Source: Kaistia geumhonensis (GTDB lineage Bacteria; Pseudomonadota; Alphaproteobacteria; Rhizobiales; Kaistiaceae). Taken from it: 64,000 nt of DNA. The position numbers and the translations under genes were made by a program. The notes under the pieces are model-generated. The model saw nothing but the letters and a program-made list of their open reading frames with translations, made no database searches and had not been told where the DNA came from. How positions within the stretch are numbered: the first letter of the stretch is position 1; the number at the start of each line of letters is the position of its first letter. Where the stretch lies: contig NZ_JAUSWJ010000001.1 in assembly GCF_030815145.1 (NCBI RefSeq), forward strand, positions 4,516,501 through 4,580,500, in the 5' to 3' direction. This document shows, piece after piece, positions 16,231 to 25,277 of the stretch.

Positions 16231-19200
16231 GTGGTGTCGTTTGCTCGTTCCGAGTCTGCCGAGTGGGTCGTCGCGTCCGCGGGGCATCCCCTGTCCGCAT
16301 CCCGGTCCCGACTCCTGTGCTCGACAGGGATCGCCACGACGCTGGCTCTCGCGCTGATCGTCGGCGTCGCGGCCCCCGCGCGGGCGGACAAGACCTACAG
16401 CAGCAACACCGTCACGACGACCGGCAACCGCCTCACCACGCCTGCCTTCCTGCAGGGCAATCCGGTGACGGTCACGGTCAACAGCGGCGTCAGCGTGACC
16501 GGTGCCGGCGCCGGCGTGCAGGGCGGCGGTACCGCCCCCAGTGCCGTGTTCAAGAACAACGGCTCCGTGACGAGCACCATTTCCGGGCAGAACGGCGTCG
16601 ACGTGCTCGGCAGCACGCTTCTCGGCGTGAGCATCGGTTCGGCCACCTATACGGGCGCGTCCAATTCCACGGTGACCGGCGCCAATTCCGGCATCAACGC
16701 CGTCGGCAGCAATGCGACCGTCACCATCAACGGCGCCCCGGGCAGCACCACCACCGTCACCGGCAACAATGGCGACGGCATCGTCGTCGATGCCACCGTC
16801 GCTGCCAAGGTCACCACGACCAACACGGTCGTCGTCGGCTCGAACAACGGCATCCGGCTCGATGGCGCGACCAATGTCGCCGACCTGACCGGCGGATCCG
16901 TTACCGGTACGAATGGCGACGGCATCCTGTCCGACGGCGGCGCGCTCGATGTCTCCACCTCGATCACGACCAACGGCACCGACATCACCGGCGGCCAGAA
17001 CGGCATCAATGCCAAGAGCGCTGCCAACACGATCGATCTGACGGGCGGCACGGTCACGGGCAACGGCGCCAACGGCATCAATGCCAGTGGCGGCATCAAC
17101 TCGATCACGACCGACGGCACGACGGTCATCGGCGCCGACAACGGCATCAATTCGGCGGGCGGCTCGAACACGATCGACCTGACCGGCGGATCCGTCACCG
17201 GCACGGCCGGCAACGGCATCAATGTCAATGGCATTTCGGCCGACATTTCGACCAATGGGACCACCGTCACCGGTGGCGACAACGGCATCAACGCGACGAC
17301 GTTGGGCGGCGGCGCGATCGTCTATGTCAATGACGGCTCTGTGACGGGCCAGTCCGGCGACGGTATCAAGTCGACCTCGACGGGCGCCCTCGGCCTCGGC
17401 GCCGCTTCGACCGTCACGACGACAGGCAACTCCACCGTTCTCGGCAGCGAGAACGGCATCAGTGCCCTGTCGCTCGGCGCCAACATGGATGCGCGGACGA
17501 CTGTCAACGCCGATGGCGAGTCGGTCACCGGAACCAACGGAATCGGCATTTCCGCCATCGCGGCGAGCGGCTCGCTCGGCGGTACGCCCGGCATCGCCGA
17601 GACCAATGTGACCGGCTCCGCCGACATCACTGGTGGCGATGTCGGCGTGCTTGCGGTTTCGGGGAGCCTCGCGATCGACCCGACCACGTTCGATCTCTCG
17701 TCGATCGATCTCTCGGATCCCTCGAGCCTGCCGCTCGGCGACGGCAAGGCAGTCGTCGACGTCAATACGTCGGGCAACATCACCGGCACCAACGGCAGCG
17801 GCGTGATCGCGCTCGGTCTCGGCAATGGCGGCAACGAAGTCAGCGTCGACACGACCGGCGGCGCCGTCACCGGCAACAACGGCTTCGGCGTCCTGGCGGG
17901 CTCGCTTGCGACCGGCGGCACGCCCGGCACGGTCAATGTCACGACAGGCGATGTGAGCGGCAGCATCGGAGGCGTCGTCGGCTTCAACACCTTCGGCGAC
18001 GCCAGCGTGACCGCCAACGGCAAGGTCTCGGGCGGCCTCGTCGGCGTCGCGGCCATTGCCAACCAGGGCGACGCGACGGCGACCCTCAACGGCAATATCG
18101 ACCCGCCGCTGATCGGGCTTGCCTCGCTGGCGATCGGCAACGGCACGGCCACCAGTACTGCGAATTCGGGAAGTTCCGTCGATGCCGACGTGATCGGCGT
18201 CATCGCGGTGAATGTGGGCGACGGCCGCGCGGTCGCGGAGAACGAGGGCGCGGTCACGTCCGGCTCGCCGGCCGCGCTGCTCGGCGTCGGCGCGGTGAAG
18301 GTCGGCGACGGAAGCCTTTCGGGCCTGCCGGACGTCGATGTCTACAACGGCGGATCGATTGACAGCTATCTGATCGGCATGGGCGGGCTCGCTGTCGGCG
18401 ACGACAACGAGATGGCAGTCCTCAATGACGGCAGCGTCTCGGCCGGCCTGGTCGGGATCGGCGGCGTCACGGTCGGCGACGGCAACTCGGCGACGGTGCT
18501 GAACAGCGGCACCGGCACGGTGAATGCCGGCCTTGTCGGCATGCTCGGCGTCGCCGTCGGCGACGACAATTCCATGATCGTCAGCAACAACGGTGACGTG
18601 ACCTCCGGCCTCGTCGGCATCGGCGCGGTCGCCGTCGGCGACGACAACACCGTCAGCGCCGGCAATGGCGGAGTGGTCAAGGCCGGCGTCGCCGGATTGG
18701 TCAGCGTCGGCGTCGGTGATCGCAACGAGGTTCGTGCCGCCAATGGCGGCGTGGTCGAGGCGGAACTGATCGGCATGGGCGGCCTCGCCTATGGCGACGA
18801 TAGTTCGGTCGTCGTCTTCAACGATGTTCCGGGCAGCGTGGATGGCGGTGTCGCTGGCCTTCTCGGCATCGGCATCGGCGACGGCAATGACGTCGAGGTG
18901 ACGAATGACGGCGAAGTCACGTCGGGCCTTATCGGCATGGGCGGTCTCGTCTATGGCGACGACGGCTCGGTGGACGTGTCGAATGGTGCCGACGGATATG
19001 TCAGCGCCGGCCTCGCCGGGCTGATCGGCGTCGGCATCGGCGACGGCAACACGGTTTCCGCGACCAATGAGGGCAGCGTTACCGCCGGCCTCATCGGTGT
19101 CGGCGGAGTTGCGGTCGGCAACGACAATTCGGTCACGGTCCTCAACGACGGCACCGGCGGCACGGTCAATGCCGGCCTCGCCGGTCTCCTCGGCGTCGGC

Positions 19201-22200
19201 GTCGGCGACGACAGCGCCATCTCCGTCACGAACAATGGCGACGTCATCGCGGGCCTCATCGGTGCCGGCGGCCTCGCGGTCGGCGACAACAATACCGTCG
19301 ACGTGACGAATGCCGGGCTGGTCGATGCGACCGTCGCGGGCGTCGTCGGCGTCGGCATCGGCGATCTCAATTCGGTTTCGGCCGGCAACAGCGGCGTGGT
19401 CAATGCGGGCGTCATCGGCGTCGGTGGCCTCGCCTACGGCATCGACAATGAAGTCACGGTCGAGAACAGCAGCACCGGCGCCGTCGGTGGCGGGCTCGCC
19501 GGACTTCTCGGCATCGGCATCGGCGACGCCAACAGCGTCACGGTTGCGAATGATGGCGACGTTTCGTCGGCCCTTATCGGTGCCGGCGGTCTCGTCGTCG
19601 GCGACGACGGCTCCGTGGCGGTCTCGAACGGCGCCGACGGCTCCGTCAGCGCCGGACTCGCCGGCCTGATCGGCGTCGGCATCGGCGACGGCAACACGGT
19701 CTCCGCGACCAACGAGGGCAGCGTCTCCGCCGGGCTCGTCGGTGTCGGCGGACTTGCGGTCGGCAACGACAATTCGGTCACGGTCCTCAACGACGGCACC
19801 GGCGGCACGGTCAATGCCGGCCTCGCCGGCCTTCTCGGCGTTGGCGTCGGCGACGACAGCGCGATCTCCGTCACGAACAATGGCGACGTCATCGCGGGCA
19901 TCATCGGTGCCGGCGGCCTCGCGGTCGGCGACAACAACACGGTCGACGTGACGAATGCCGGGCTGGTCGATGCGACCGTCGCGGGCGTCGTCGTCGTCGG
20001 CATCGGCGATCTCAATTCGGTTTCGGCCGGCAACAGCGGCGTGGTCAATGCGGGTGTGATCGGCGTCGGTGGGCTCGCCTACGGCATCGACAATGAAGTC
20101 ACCATCGAGAACAGCAGCACCGGCAGTGTGGGTGGCGGGCTCGCCGGCCTTCTCGGCATCGGCATCGGCGACGCCAACAGCGTCACGGTGGCGAATGACG
20201 GCGACGTTTCGTCGGCCCTTATCGGCATGGGCGGACTCGTCGTTGGTGACAATGGCTCGGTGGCCCTGTCGAACGGCGCCGACGGAGCTGTTGGCGCCGG
20301 CTTTGCCGGCCTGATCGGTGTCGGGATCGGCGACGGCAACACGGTCTCCGCGACCAATGAGGGCAGCGTCTCCGCCGGCCTCGTCGGTGTCGGCGGCCTC
20401 GTCGTCGGCGACGGGAGCAACGTGACCATCCTCAACGAGGGTACCGGTGGCACGGTGACTGCCGGCCTCGCCGGTCTCGTCGGCGTCGGTATCGGCGAGG
20501 GTGACAAGGTGTCCCTGACGAACAATGGCGACGTGACGGCCGGACTTGTCGGGATGGGCGGGCTCACTGTCGGGGACGGCACCTGGACCACTCTGACCAA
20601 TTCCGGCGTCGTCGAGACGGATGGCGCCGGCATGCTCGGCCTTGGTTTCGGAACCGGGGCTTCGGTGCGCGCGACCAACAACGGCGTCGTGACGGCCGGC
20701 TTTGTCGGAATGGGCGGCGTCGCTGTCGGCGATGATGGCTCCGTGCTGGCCAGCAACAGCGTCACGGGCTCGATCGATGCGGACGTGGCCGGAATGGTCG
20801 CGGTGGGCGTCGGCGACATGGCCTTCGTTTCCGCGTCCAACTACGGTGACGTGCAGGCCGGACTCGTCGGCATCGCTGCCGTAGGCGTGGGTGATGGCGG
20901 TCCCACCATGGCCAACAATTACGGGACCGTGGACGCGGGCACCGCAGGCGTTGTCGGCGTGGGCATCGGCGACGGCATCGCGGTCACCGCCGACAACAGC
21001 GGCACCGTCGCCGCCGGAGCGATCGGCCTCGGGACGCTGGCCATCGGTGACGGCAACCGCGTCAACGTCTTCAACGGCGGCGCAGGCAGCACGGTCAGCG
21101 CTGGTCTTGCAGGCATGATCGGTGTCGCGATCGGTGACGGCAGCGAACTGTCCGTCAGAAACAGTGGAGCCGTGAAGTCCGGGCTGATCGGTGCCGGCGG
21201 GCTCGCCTTCGGCAATGGCGGCGCGGTTCAGGTCCTCAACAGCGACACCGGGATGGTCGAAGCCGGCTTCGCTGGCCTCGTCGGCGTCGCGGTCGGCGAC
21301 AACAACATGGTCGGCATCGGCAACAGCGGCACGGTGGATGCCGGTCAGATCGGCCTCGGCGGTCTCGTCGTCGGCGACGGCAACATCGTCAACGCGGTCA
21401 ATTACGGCGTTGTCGATCCCGATCTCGCCGGTGTCATCAGCATCGGCGTCGGCAACGGCAACACCGTCGCTGCGGCCAACAATGGAAGCGTGACGGCGGG
21501 CCTCGTCGGCGTGGGGGCACTCGCCTTTGGCGATGACAGCCAGGTCTCGGCCACCAACAGCGGCACGATTTCGGCGAATGTCGCGGGTCTCGTCGGCGTT
21601 GCGGTCGGCAACGACAGCACGGTGACCATCGACAACAGCGGCATGATCGCGTCGGGCCTGCTCGGCATCGGCGGCCTCGCCTATGGCGACGGCAATTCCG
21701 TCGCCATCACGACGACCGGAACCGTCGCCGCCGATGATACCGGCATTGCCGCGCTCAGCATCGGCAGCGGAAATGTCACCGTCGATGTCCTCGGCGCGGT
21801 GGAGTCCGACGGTCTCGGCGTTTATGCGGTCAATTCCGGAACGGGCGACACGACCGTCTCGATCGAGGGTCCTGTCGGCGGCCGGACCGGCTCGGCGACC
21901 GGCGACGATGGCGTCTGGGTCATCAATTCGGGCGGTGACGGCCTCGTCCAGGTATCGACCACGGCGAGCGGCACGATCACGGCCGGCGAAAACGGCATCG
22001 CGGTCATCAAGTCGCTCGGCAATGGCGACGGCACCAACGCGGTCATCGTGAATGCCGCGGGTGATATCAACGCCGGCATCAATGGCGTGACCGTCGAACA
22101 GGACACGGGCGATGGCACCGTCCAGGTGACGACATCCGGTTCGATCATGGCTGGCGCCGCCGGCATCGACGTGACCAAGTCCGACGGGTCCGGCGACATC

Positions 22201-24561
22201 GTCGTCGCAGCCAACGGGGCGATCGCCGCTGCCGACGGCATTCTCGTCTCGGCGGAAAACCAGGACGGCGACATCGACATCACCACCGGCGACGGGGTTT
22301 CCATCTCGGCCTCGGCGACCGGTATCGGCGCCACCAAGGAGACCGGCGGATCGGGCGATGTCGCGATCACGACCGGCTCGGGCAGCGCGATCCTCGCCGG
22401 CGGGGTTGGCATCTCGGCGACCAACAGCGTGGGCGGGGGCAGCGACGATGTCTCGGTGGCCGTCGGCGACGATGCGATCGTCTCCGCCGGTACCGACGCG
22501 GTCTCGATCTCCAGCGCCGACAGCGCCAGCGTCTCCGCCGGCAGCGGCAGCTATCTGCGCGGCGACAGCGGCGAGACCGGCACGGGCAGTGCCATCGCTG
22601 CCGCGAGCGGTGCCGTCACCTCGGTGACGATCGGCTCCGACGCGGTGATCTCCGGTGCCGGCACCGACTCGGCCAATGCGGTCATCTCGGTCATCAGCGG
22701 CACCGCCGCGACGATCGATATCGGCAGCGGCGCGCTGGTCACGGCCTGGTCCTATGACGGCAGCACGCCGGAAAACGACAATCTGGCGGCGGCCGCGAGC
22801 AGCATGGCCATCAGCTCGACCGGCGGCGCCACGACGATCACCAATAACGGCACGCTGGTTGGCCGTATCGGCCTCTCCGACAATGCCGACATCTTCGACA
22901 ACTACAGCTCGAACAGCTGGATCGTCGTCGGCGACAACGACTTCGGTGGCGGCTCGGACACGCTGAACAATCCCGGCCGCATCCAGTCGGCGCTGAACGG
23001 CGCGGTCGCGGAAACCACCAATCTCTCCGCGCTGGAGAGCTTCGTGAACGGCGATCCGTCCAATGTCGGCGTCGGCCTCGTCAGCATGAGCGACGAGACC
23101 GCCGGGCAGCTGGCCTACAATGCCAGCCGCGACGTGACCTATACGAGCGGCACCTTCACCGGCGTCGGCAACAGCACGCTCGCCGTCGATGCCTATCTCG
23201 GCGGGCCGGGCTCCACCTCCGACACGCTGGTCGTCGGCGGCCTGGACGTGAACGGCAATCCGATCAGCGGCCTGTCGACCTACGGCACGACCAAGATCCT
23301 CGTGAACGACGTCAACAGCGCCCCGGGTGCGTTCAATCCGACCGGGATCGCCGTGGTGCAGACCGAGAACGGCACGACGACGTCGAGCGGCAACTTCGTG
23401 ATCGACCCGAATTCGGCCAATTATTCCAGCCGCTTCGGGGGCGTCATCGACAAGGGCCTCTTCTTCTACGACCTCGAGGCCGTGCCGACCTCGAGTGGCG
23501 GCGCGCAGATCCTGGTCGGCCTCCCGGATCAGGAAGCGCTCGAGTTCCCGTCCTTCATCACGGGCGCCCAGACGATCTGGTACGAGACCAGCGGTCTCTG
23601 GCTCGATCGCCAGGCTGATCTCCGCTCCTACTTCCTCAATCCGCCGGCGGCGCCGGGCGCGGGCACGTCCAAGCTCGACGACGGGGCGGCGGCGGCGGCC
23701 CAGAAGAGCCTCGCGCCGGGTGTCTGGGCGAAGGCGGTCGGCAGCTGGATGGATCGTGACAGCAATGCCGGCTACAGCGTCATCGGCAAGAACTTCGATT
23801 TCGACACGTCCTACAGCCAGAACACCTATGGCTTCATGGCCGGCGCCGATATCGGCGGCAACATCACCGATCAGTCGGCGCTGATCTTCGGCGTGCTCGG
23901 CGGCTACATCACCTCGCAGCTCGACTTCGACCAGTCCCCGACCTCCGGCGACTACAGCGGCGGCACAGTCGGCGTCTACGGCACCTACATCAATGGCGGG
24001 TTCTTCCTGGACGGCCTCGTCAAGGCCGACTTCCTGAACCTCGACTACACGGCCCCGACGCTCGCCGGCTATGGCGGCGCCAGCCAGTCCACCGATGCGA
24101 CCTCGGTCGGCTTCGTGCTCGATACGGGCTACCGGATCCAGTGGACGCCGCAGATGTATTTCGAGCCGGTCGCGACGCTCGCCTATGTCAACGCGAACCT
24201 CGACAGCATGGCCAGCGTTCCGGGCAGCCTCGTCGACTACACGGACGGGCAGAGCCTGCGCGGCGCGCTCGGTGCCCGCTTCGGCGGACGCGTCCACGAC
24301 GCCGAAAGCTACTGGATCGAGGCCTCGGCCGTCGGCCGCCTGTGGTACGAGTTCGACGGCGACAACGCGGCGACGATCTTCAATGCCGGCACGCCGTTCA
24401 CCGCCACCGACGATTTCGGCGGTGCCTTCGGCGAACTTGGCGGCAGCGTCAACGTCTTCGGCCGGAACAGCGGCTGGAGCGGCTTCCTCAACGCGAATGT
24501 GAAGTTCGGCGACGAGTTCACCTCGGGCACGACGCTGACCGGCATTCGCTACAACTGGTAA
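16231..24561 (+). CDS. Giant classical autotransporter with modular repeat passenger
   Basis: A 2776-residue type Va autotransporter. Signal peptide: residues 1-52, a long n-region and then a hydrophobic stretch ending PARA. Residues about 55-590 hold Thr/Asn/Gly-rich repeats with NGIN-type turns. Residues about 600-1850 hold some 47 units of 26-29 residues of the form GLxGxGGLxVGDxNxVxVxNxGxVxA, alternating between IGxGGL and AGLxGVGIGD versions. Residues about 1850-2180 have looser repeats, followed by a linker. Residues about 2497-2776 are the outer-membrane beta-barrel, ending in RYNW with a terminal aromatic residue. The passenger should form a long beta-helix, probably an adhesin. GTG 16231 and GTG 16234 both follow AGGGGAGG; the second has the more usual spacing. 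It is not a trimeric YadA-type autotransporter. Confidence 0.9.
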   Translation: MVSFARSESAEWVVASAGHPLSASRSRLLCSTGIATTLALALIVGVAAPARADKTYSSNTVTTTGNRLTTPAFLQGNPVTVTVNSGVSVTGAGAGVQGGGTAPSAVFKNNGSVTSTISGQNGVDVLGSTLLGVSIGSATYTGASNSTVTGANSGINAVGSNATVTINGAPGSTTTVTGNNGDGIVVDATVAAKVTTTNTVVVGSNNGIRLDGATNVADLTGGSVTGTNGDGILSDGGALDVSTSITTNGTDITGGQNGINAKSAANTIDLTGGTVTGNGANGINASGGINSITTDGTTVIGADNGINSAGGSNTIDLTGGSVTGTAGNGINVNGISADISTNGTTVTGGDNGINATTLGGGAIVYVNDGSVTGQSGDGIKSTSTGALGLGAASTVTTTGNSTVLGSENGISALSLGANMDARTTVNADGESVTGTNGIGISAIAASGSLGGTPGIAETNVTGSADITGGDVGVLAVSGSLAIDPTTFDLSSIDLSDPSSLPLGDGKAVVDVNTSGNITGTNGSGVIALGLGNGGNEVSVDTTGGAVTGNNGFGVLAGSLATGGTPGTVNVTTGDVSGSIGGVVGFNTFGDASVTANGKVSGGLVGVAAIANQGDATATLNGNIDPPLIGLASLAIGNGTATSTANSGSSVDADVIGVIAVNVGDGRAVAENEGAVTSGSPAALLGVGAVKVGDGSLSGLPDVDVYNGGSIDSYLIGMGGLAVGDDNEMAVLNDGSVSAGLVGIGGVTVGDGNSATVLNSGTGTVNAGLVGMLGVAVGDDNSMIVSNNGDVTSGLVGIGAVAVGDDNTVSAGNGGVVKAGVAGLVSVGVGDRNEVRAANGGVVEAELIGMGGLAYGDDSSVVVFNDVPGSVDGGVAGLLGIGIGDGNDVEVTNDGEVTSGLIGMGGLVYGDDGSVDVSNGADGYVSAGLAGLIGVGIGDGNTVSATNEGSVTAGLIGVGGVAVGNDNSVTVLNDGTGGTVNAGLAGLLGVGVGDDSAISVTNNGDVIAGLIGAGGLAVGDNNTVDVTNAGLVDATVAGVVGVGIGDLNSVSAGNSGVVNAGVIGVGGLAYGIDNEVTVENSSTGAVGGGLAGLLGIGIGDANSVTVANDGDVSSALIGAGGLVVGDDGSVAVSNGADGSVSAGLAGLIGVGIGDGNTVSATNEGSVSAGLVGVGGLAVGNDNSVTVLNDGTGGTVNAGLAGLLGVGVGDDSAISVTNNGDVIAGIIGAGGLAVGDNNTVDVTNAGLVDATVAGVVVVGIGDLNSVSAGNSGVVNAGVIGVGGLAYGIDNEVTIENSSTGSVGGGLAGLLGIGIGDANSVTVANDGDVSSALIGMGGLVVGDNGSVALSNGADGAVGAGFAGLIGVGIGDGNTVSATNEGSVSAGLVGVGGLVVGDGSNVTILNEGTGGTVTAGLAGLVGVGIGEGDKVSLTNNGDVTAGLVGMGGLTVGDGTWTTLTNSGVVETDGAGMLGLGFGTGASVRATNNGVVTAGFVGMGGVAVGDDGSVLASNSVTGSIDADVAGMVAVGVGDMAFVSASNYGDVQAGLVGIAAVGVGDGGPTMANNYGTVDAGTAGVVGVGIGDGIAVTADNSGTVAAGAIGLGTLAIGDGNRVNVFNGGAGSTVSAGLAGMIGVAIGDGSELSVRNSGAVKSGLIGAGGLAFGNGGAVQVLNSDTGMVEAGFAGLVGVAVGDNNMVGIGNSGTVDAGQIGLGGLVVGDGNIVNAVNYGVVDPDLAGVISIGVGNGNTVAAANNGSVTAGLVGVGALAFGDDSQVSATNSGTISANVAGLVGVAVGNDSTVTIDNSGMIASGLLGIGGLAYGDGNSVAITTTGTVAADDTGIAALSIGSGNVTVDVLGAVESDGLGVYAVNSGTGDTTVSIEGPVGGRTGSATGDDGVWVINSGGDGLVQVSTTASGTITAGENGIAVIKSLGNGDGTNAVIVNAAGDINAGINGVTVEQDTGDGTVQVTTSGSIMAGAAGIDVTKSDGSGDIVVAANGAIAAADGILVSAENQDGDIDITTGDGVSISASATGIGATKETGGSGDVAITTGSGSAILAGGVGISATNSVGGGSDDVSVAVGDDAIVSAGTDAVSISSADSASVSAGSGSYLRGDSGETGTGSAIAAASGAVTSVTIGSDAVISGAGTDSANAVISVISGTAATIDIGSGALVTAWSYDGSTPENDNLAAAASSMAISSTGGATTITNNGTLVGRIGLSDNADIFDNYSSNSWIVVGDNDFGGGSDTLNNPGRIQSALNGAVAETTNLSALESFVNGDPSNVGVGLVSMSDETAGQLAYNASRDVTYTSGTFTGVGNSTLAVDAYLGGPGSTSDTLVVGGLDVNGNPISGLSTYGTTKILVNDVNSAPGAFNPTGIAVVQTENGTTTSSGNFVIDPNSANYSSRFGGVIDKGLFFYDLEAVPTSSGGAQILVGLPDQEALEFPSFITGAQTIWYETSGLWLDRQADLRSYFLNPPAAPGAGTSKLDDGAAAAAQKSLAPGVWAKAVGSWMDRDSNAGYSVIGKNFDFDTSYSQNTYGFMAGADIGGNITDQSALIFGVLGGYITSQLDFDQSPTSGDYSGGTVGVYGTYINGGFFLDGLVKADFLNLDYTAPTLAGYGGASQSTDATSVGFVLDTGYRIQWTPQMYFEPVATLAYVNANLDSMASVPGSLVDYTDGQSLRGALGARFGGRVHDAESYWIEASAVGRLWYEFDGDNAATIFNAGTPFTATDDFGGAFGELGGSVNVFGRNSGWSGFLNANVKFGDEFTSGTTLTGIRYNW
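18031..21800 (+). repeat. About 47 tandem 26-29-residue repeats in an 8-unit module
   Basis: Coding repeat array inside the autotransporter passenger. Units average 27 residues. Every eighth unit (five in all) carries the same longer loop (forms of LNxGTGGTV), giving a higher-order period of about 645 bases (215 residues). Module boundaries by this marker lie near 18469, 19111, 19756 and 20401, with a more diverged copy after that. Confidence 0.85.
19111..20400 (+). repeat. Two near-identical 645-base tandem copies
   Basis: The stretches 19111-19755 and 19756-20400 align base for base over 645 bases with only scattered, mostly third-position differences. Both keep the reading frame (215 codons). 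They look like a recent tandem duplication within the repeat array. Confidence 0.88.
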
Positions 24562-24579
24562 TCGCCCAGCGAGACCATG

Positions 24580-24616
24580 AGGCGGACCCATCTCACCGGA
24601 TGGGCCCGCCTTTCCG
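24580..24616 (+). terminator. Terminator after autotransporter gene
   Basis: A 12-bp stem with one mismatch (arms 24581-24592 and 24599-24610, six-base loop), followed by TTTCCGTTTC. It begins 19 bases after the stop codon. This separates the autotransporter from the IalB gene. Confidence 0.65.
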
Positions 24617-24674
24617 TTTCATTCGATATCGCAGCCGCCGAAGCGTTCGGCGCTGCACAGGGAAAGACGCCGAG

Positions 24675-25253
24675 ATGCAGGCCGCGCCCCGTTCCGTTCG
24701 CAACATCCGGTCGGCCGCCGCGGCGGTCGTCGCCGGCGTTCTCCTCGCGGGCGCTCCCGCCGAGGCGCAGACGCCGCCGCCCAAGCCGGTGGAGGCGCCA
24801 AAGGCCGCAGCCAGTGCGCCGCGCCGGACGGAGACCGTCGTCTATGACAACTGGACGGTGACCTGTCGCGATGGCGCGACCAAGAACGCCGCGCGCAGCT
24901 GCTCCGCCAGTCTGCGCGTCATCAACAACAAGACGCAGCAGAATCTGGTCATCTGGGAGATCGGCAACGACGCGACCGGCAAGCCGGCCGTGGCGCTGCG
25001 CGTGCCGCTCGGCGTGCTGACGCGGCCGGGCGTGGTGCTGACCATCGGCTCGGGCAAGCCGCGGAAGTTCGATTATGTCATGTGCGATCGTCAGGGCTGC
25101 GAGGCGGCCGGGCCGTTCGACAATGCGCTGGCCCGCGAGCTCGGCGCCGCGGCGGAGGCGAGCGTGACGATCGTCGCGACCAACGGCCAGCCCATCGCCT
25201 TCAAGGTGCCGCTGAAGGGGATCGCGCAGGCGGTGCCGGCGCTGCGCGACTGA
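24675..25253 (+). CDS. Invasion-associated locus B (IalB) family protein
   Basis: A 192-residue exported protein. A signal peptide covers residues 1-31 (cut near AEA-QTPP), followed by a Pro/Ala-rich linker and the IalB domain starting at VVYDNWTVTCRDG. Four cysteines (in VTCRD, RSCSA, VMCDR and GCEAAG) can form two disulfides. IalB of Bartonella is linked to red-cell invasion, but the family is widespread in free-living Hyphomicrobiales and its molecular role is unknown. The frame is open further upstream into the autotransporter, but family similarity and the signal peptide place the start at 24675. Confidence 0.87.
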   Translation: MQAAPRSVRNIRSAAAAVVAGVLLAGAPAEAQTPPPKPVEAPKAAASAPRRTETVVYDNWTVTCRDGATKNAARSCSASLRVINNKTQQNLVIWEIGNDATGKPAVALRVPLGVLTRPGVVLTIGSGKPRKFDYVMCDRQGCEAAGPFDNALARELGAAAEASVTIVATNGQPIAFKVPLKGIAQAVPALRD

Positions 25254-25277
25254 CCGGGACGGCGCGCGAAGGCGCCT

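Noticed and set aside
16390-21800. Repeat array considered as CRISPR or non-coding satellite
   Set aside because: The repeats are continuous, in frame, without unique spacers of fixed length, and encode a coherent beta-helix passenger.
16231-24561. Trimeric (YadA-type) autotransporter
   Set aside because: The C-terminal domain is about 280 residues, a full 12-strand-type barrel, not the short trimeric anchor, and no coiled-coil stalk is visible.
15973-24591. An 8.6-kb uninterrupted antisense frame of 2872 residues across the autotransporter gene
   Set aside because: Its sequence is a monotonous Ala/Asp/Arg/Val repeat that mirrors the codon pattern and repeats of the sense gene, with no domain or signal. 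Repetitive GC-rich coding DNA easily leaves an antisense frame open. The sense strand has a signal peptide, beta-barrel and ribosome binding site.
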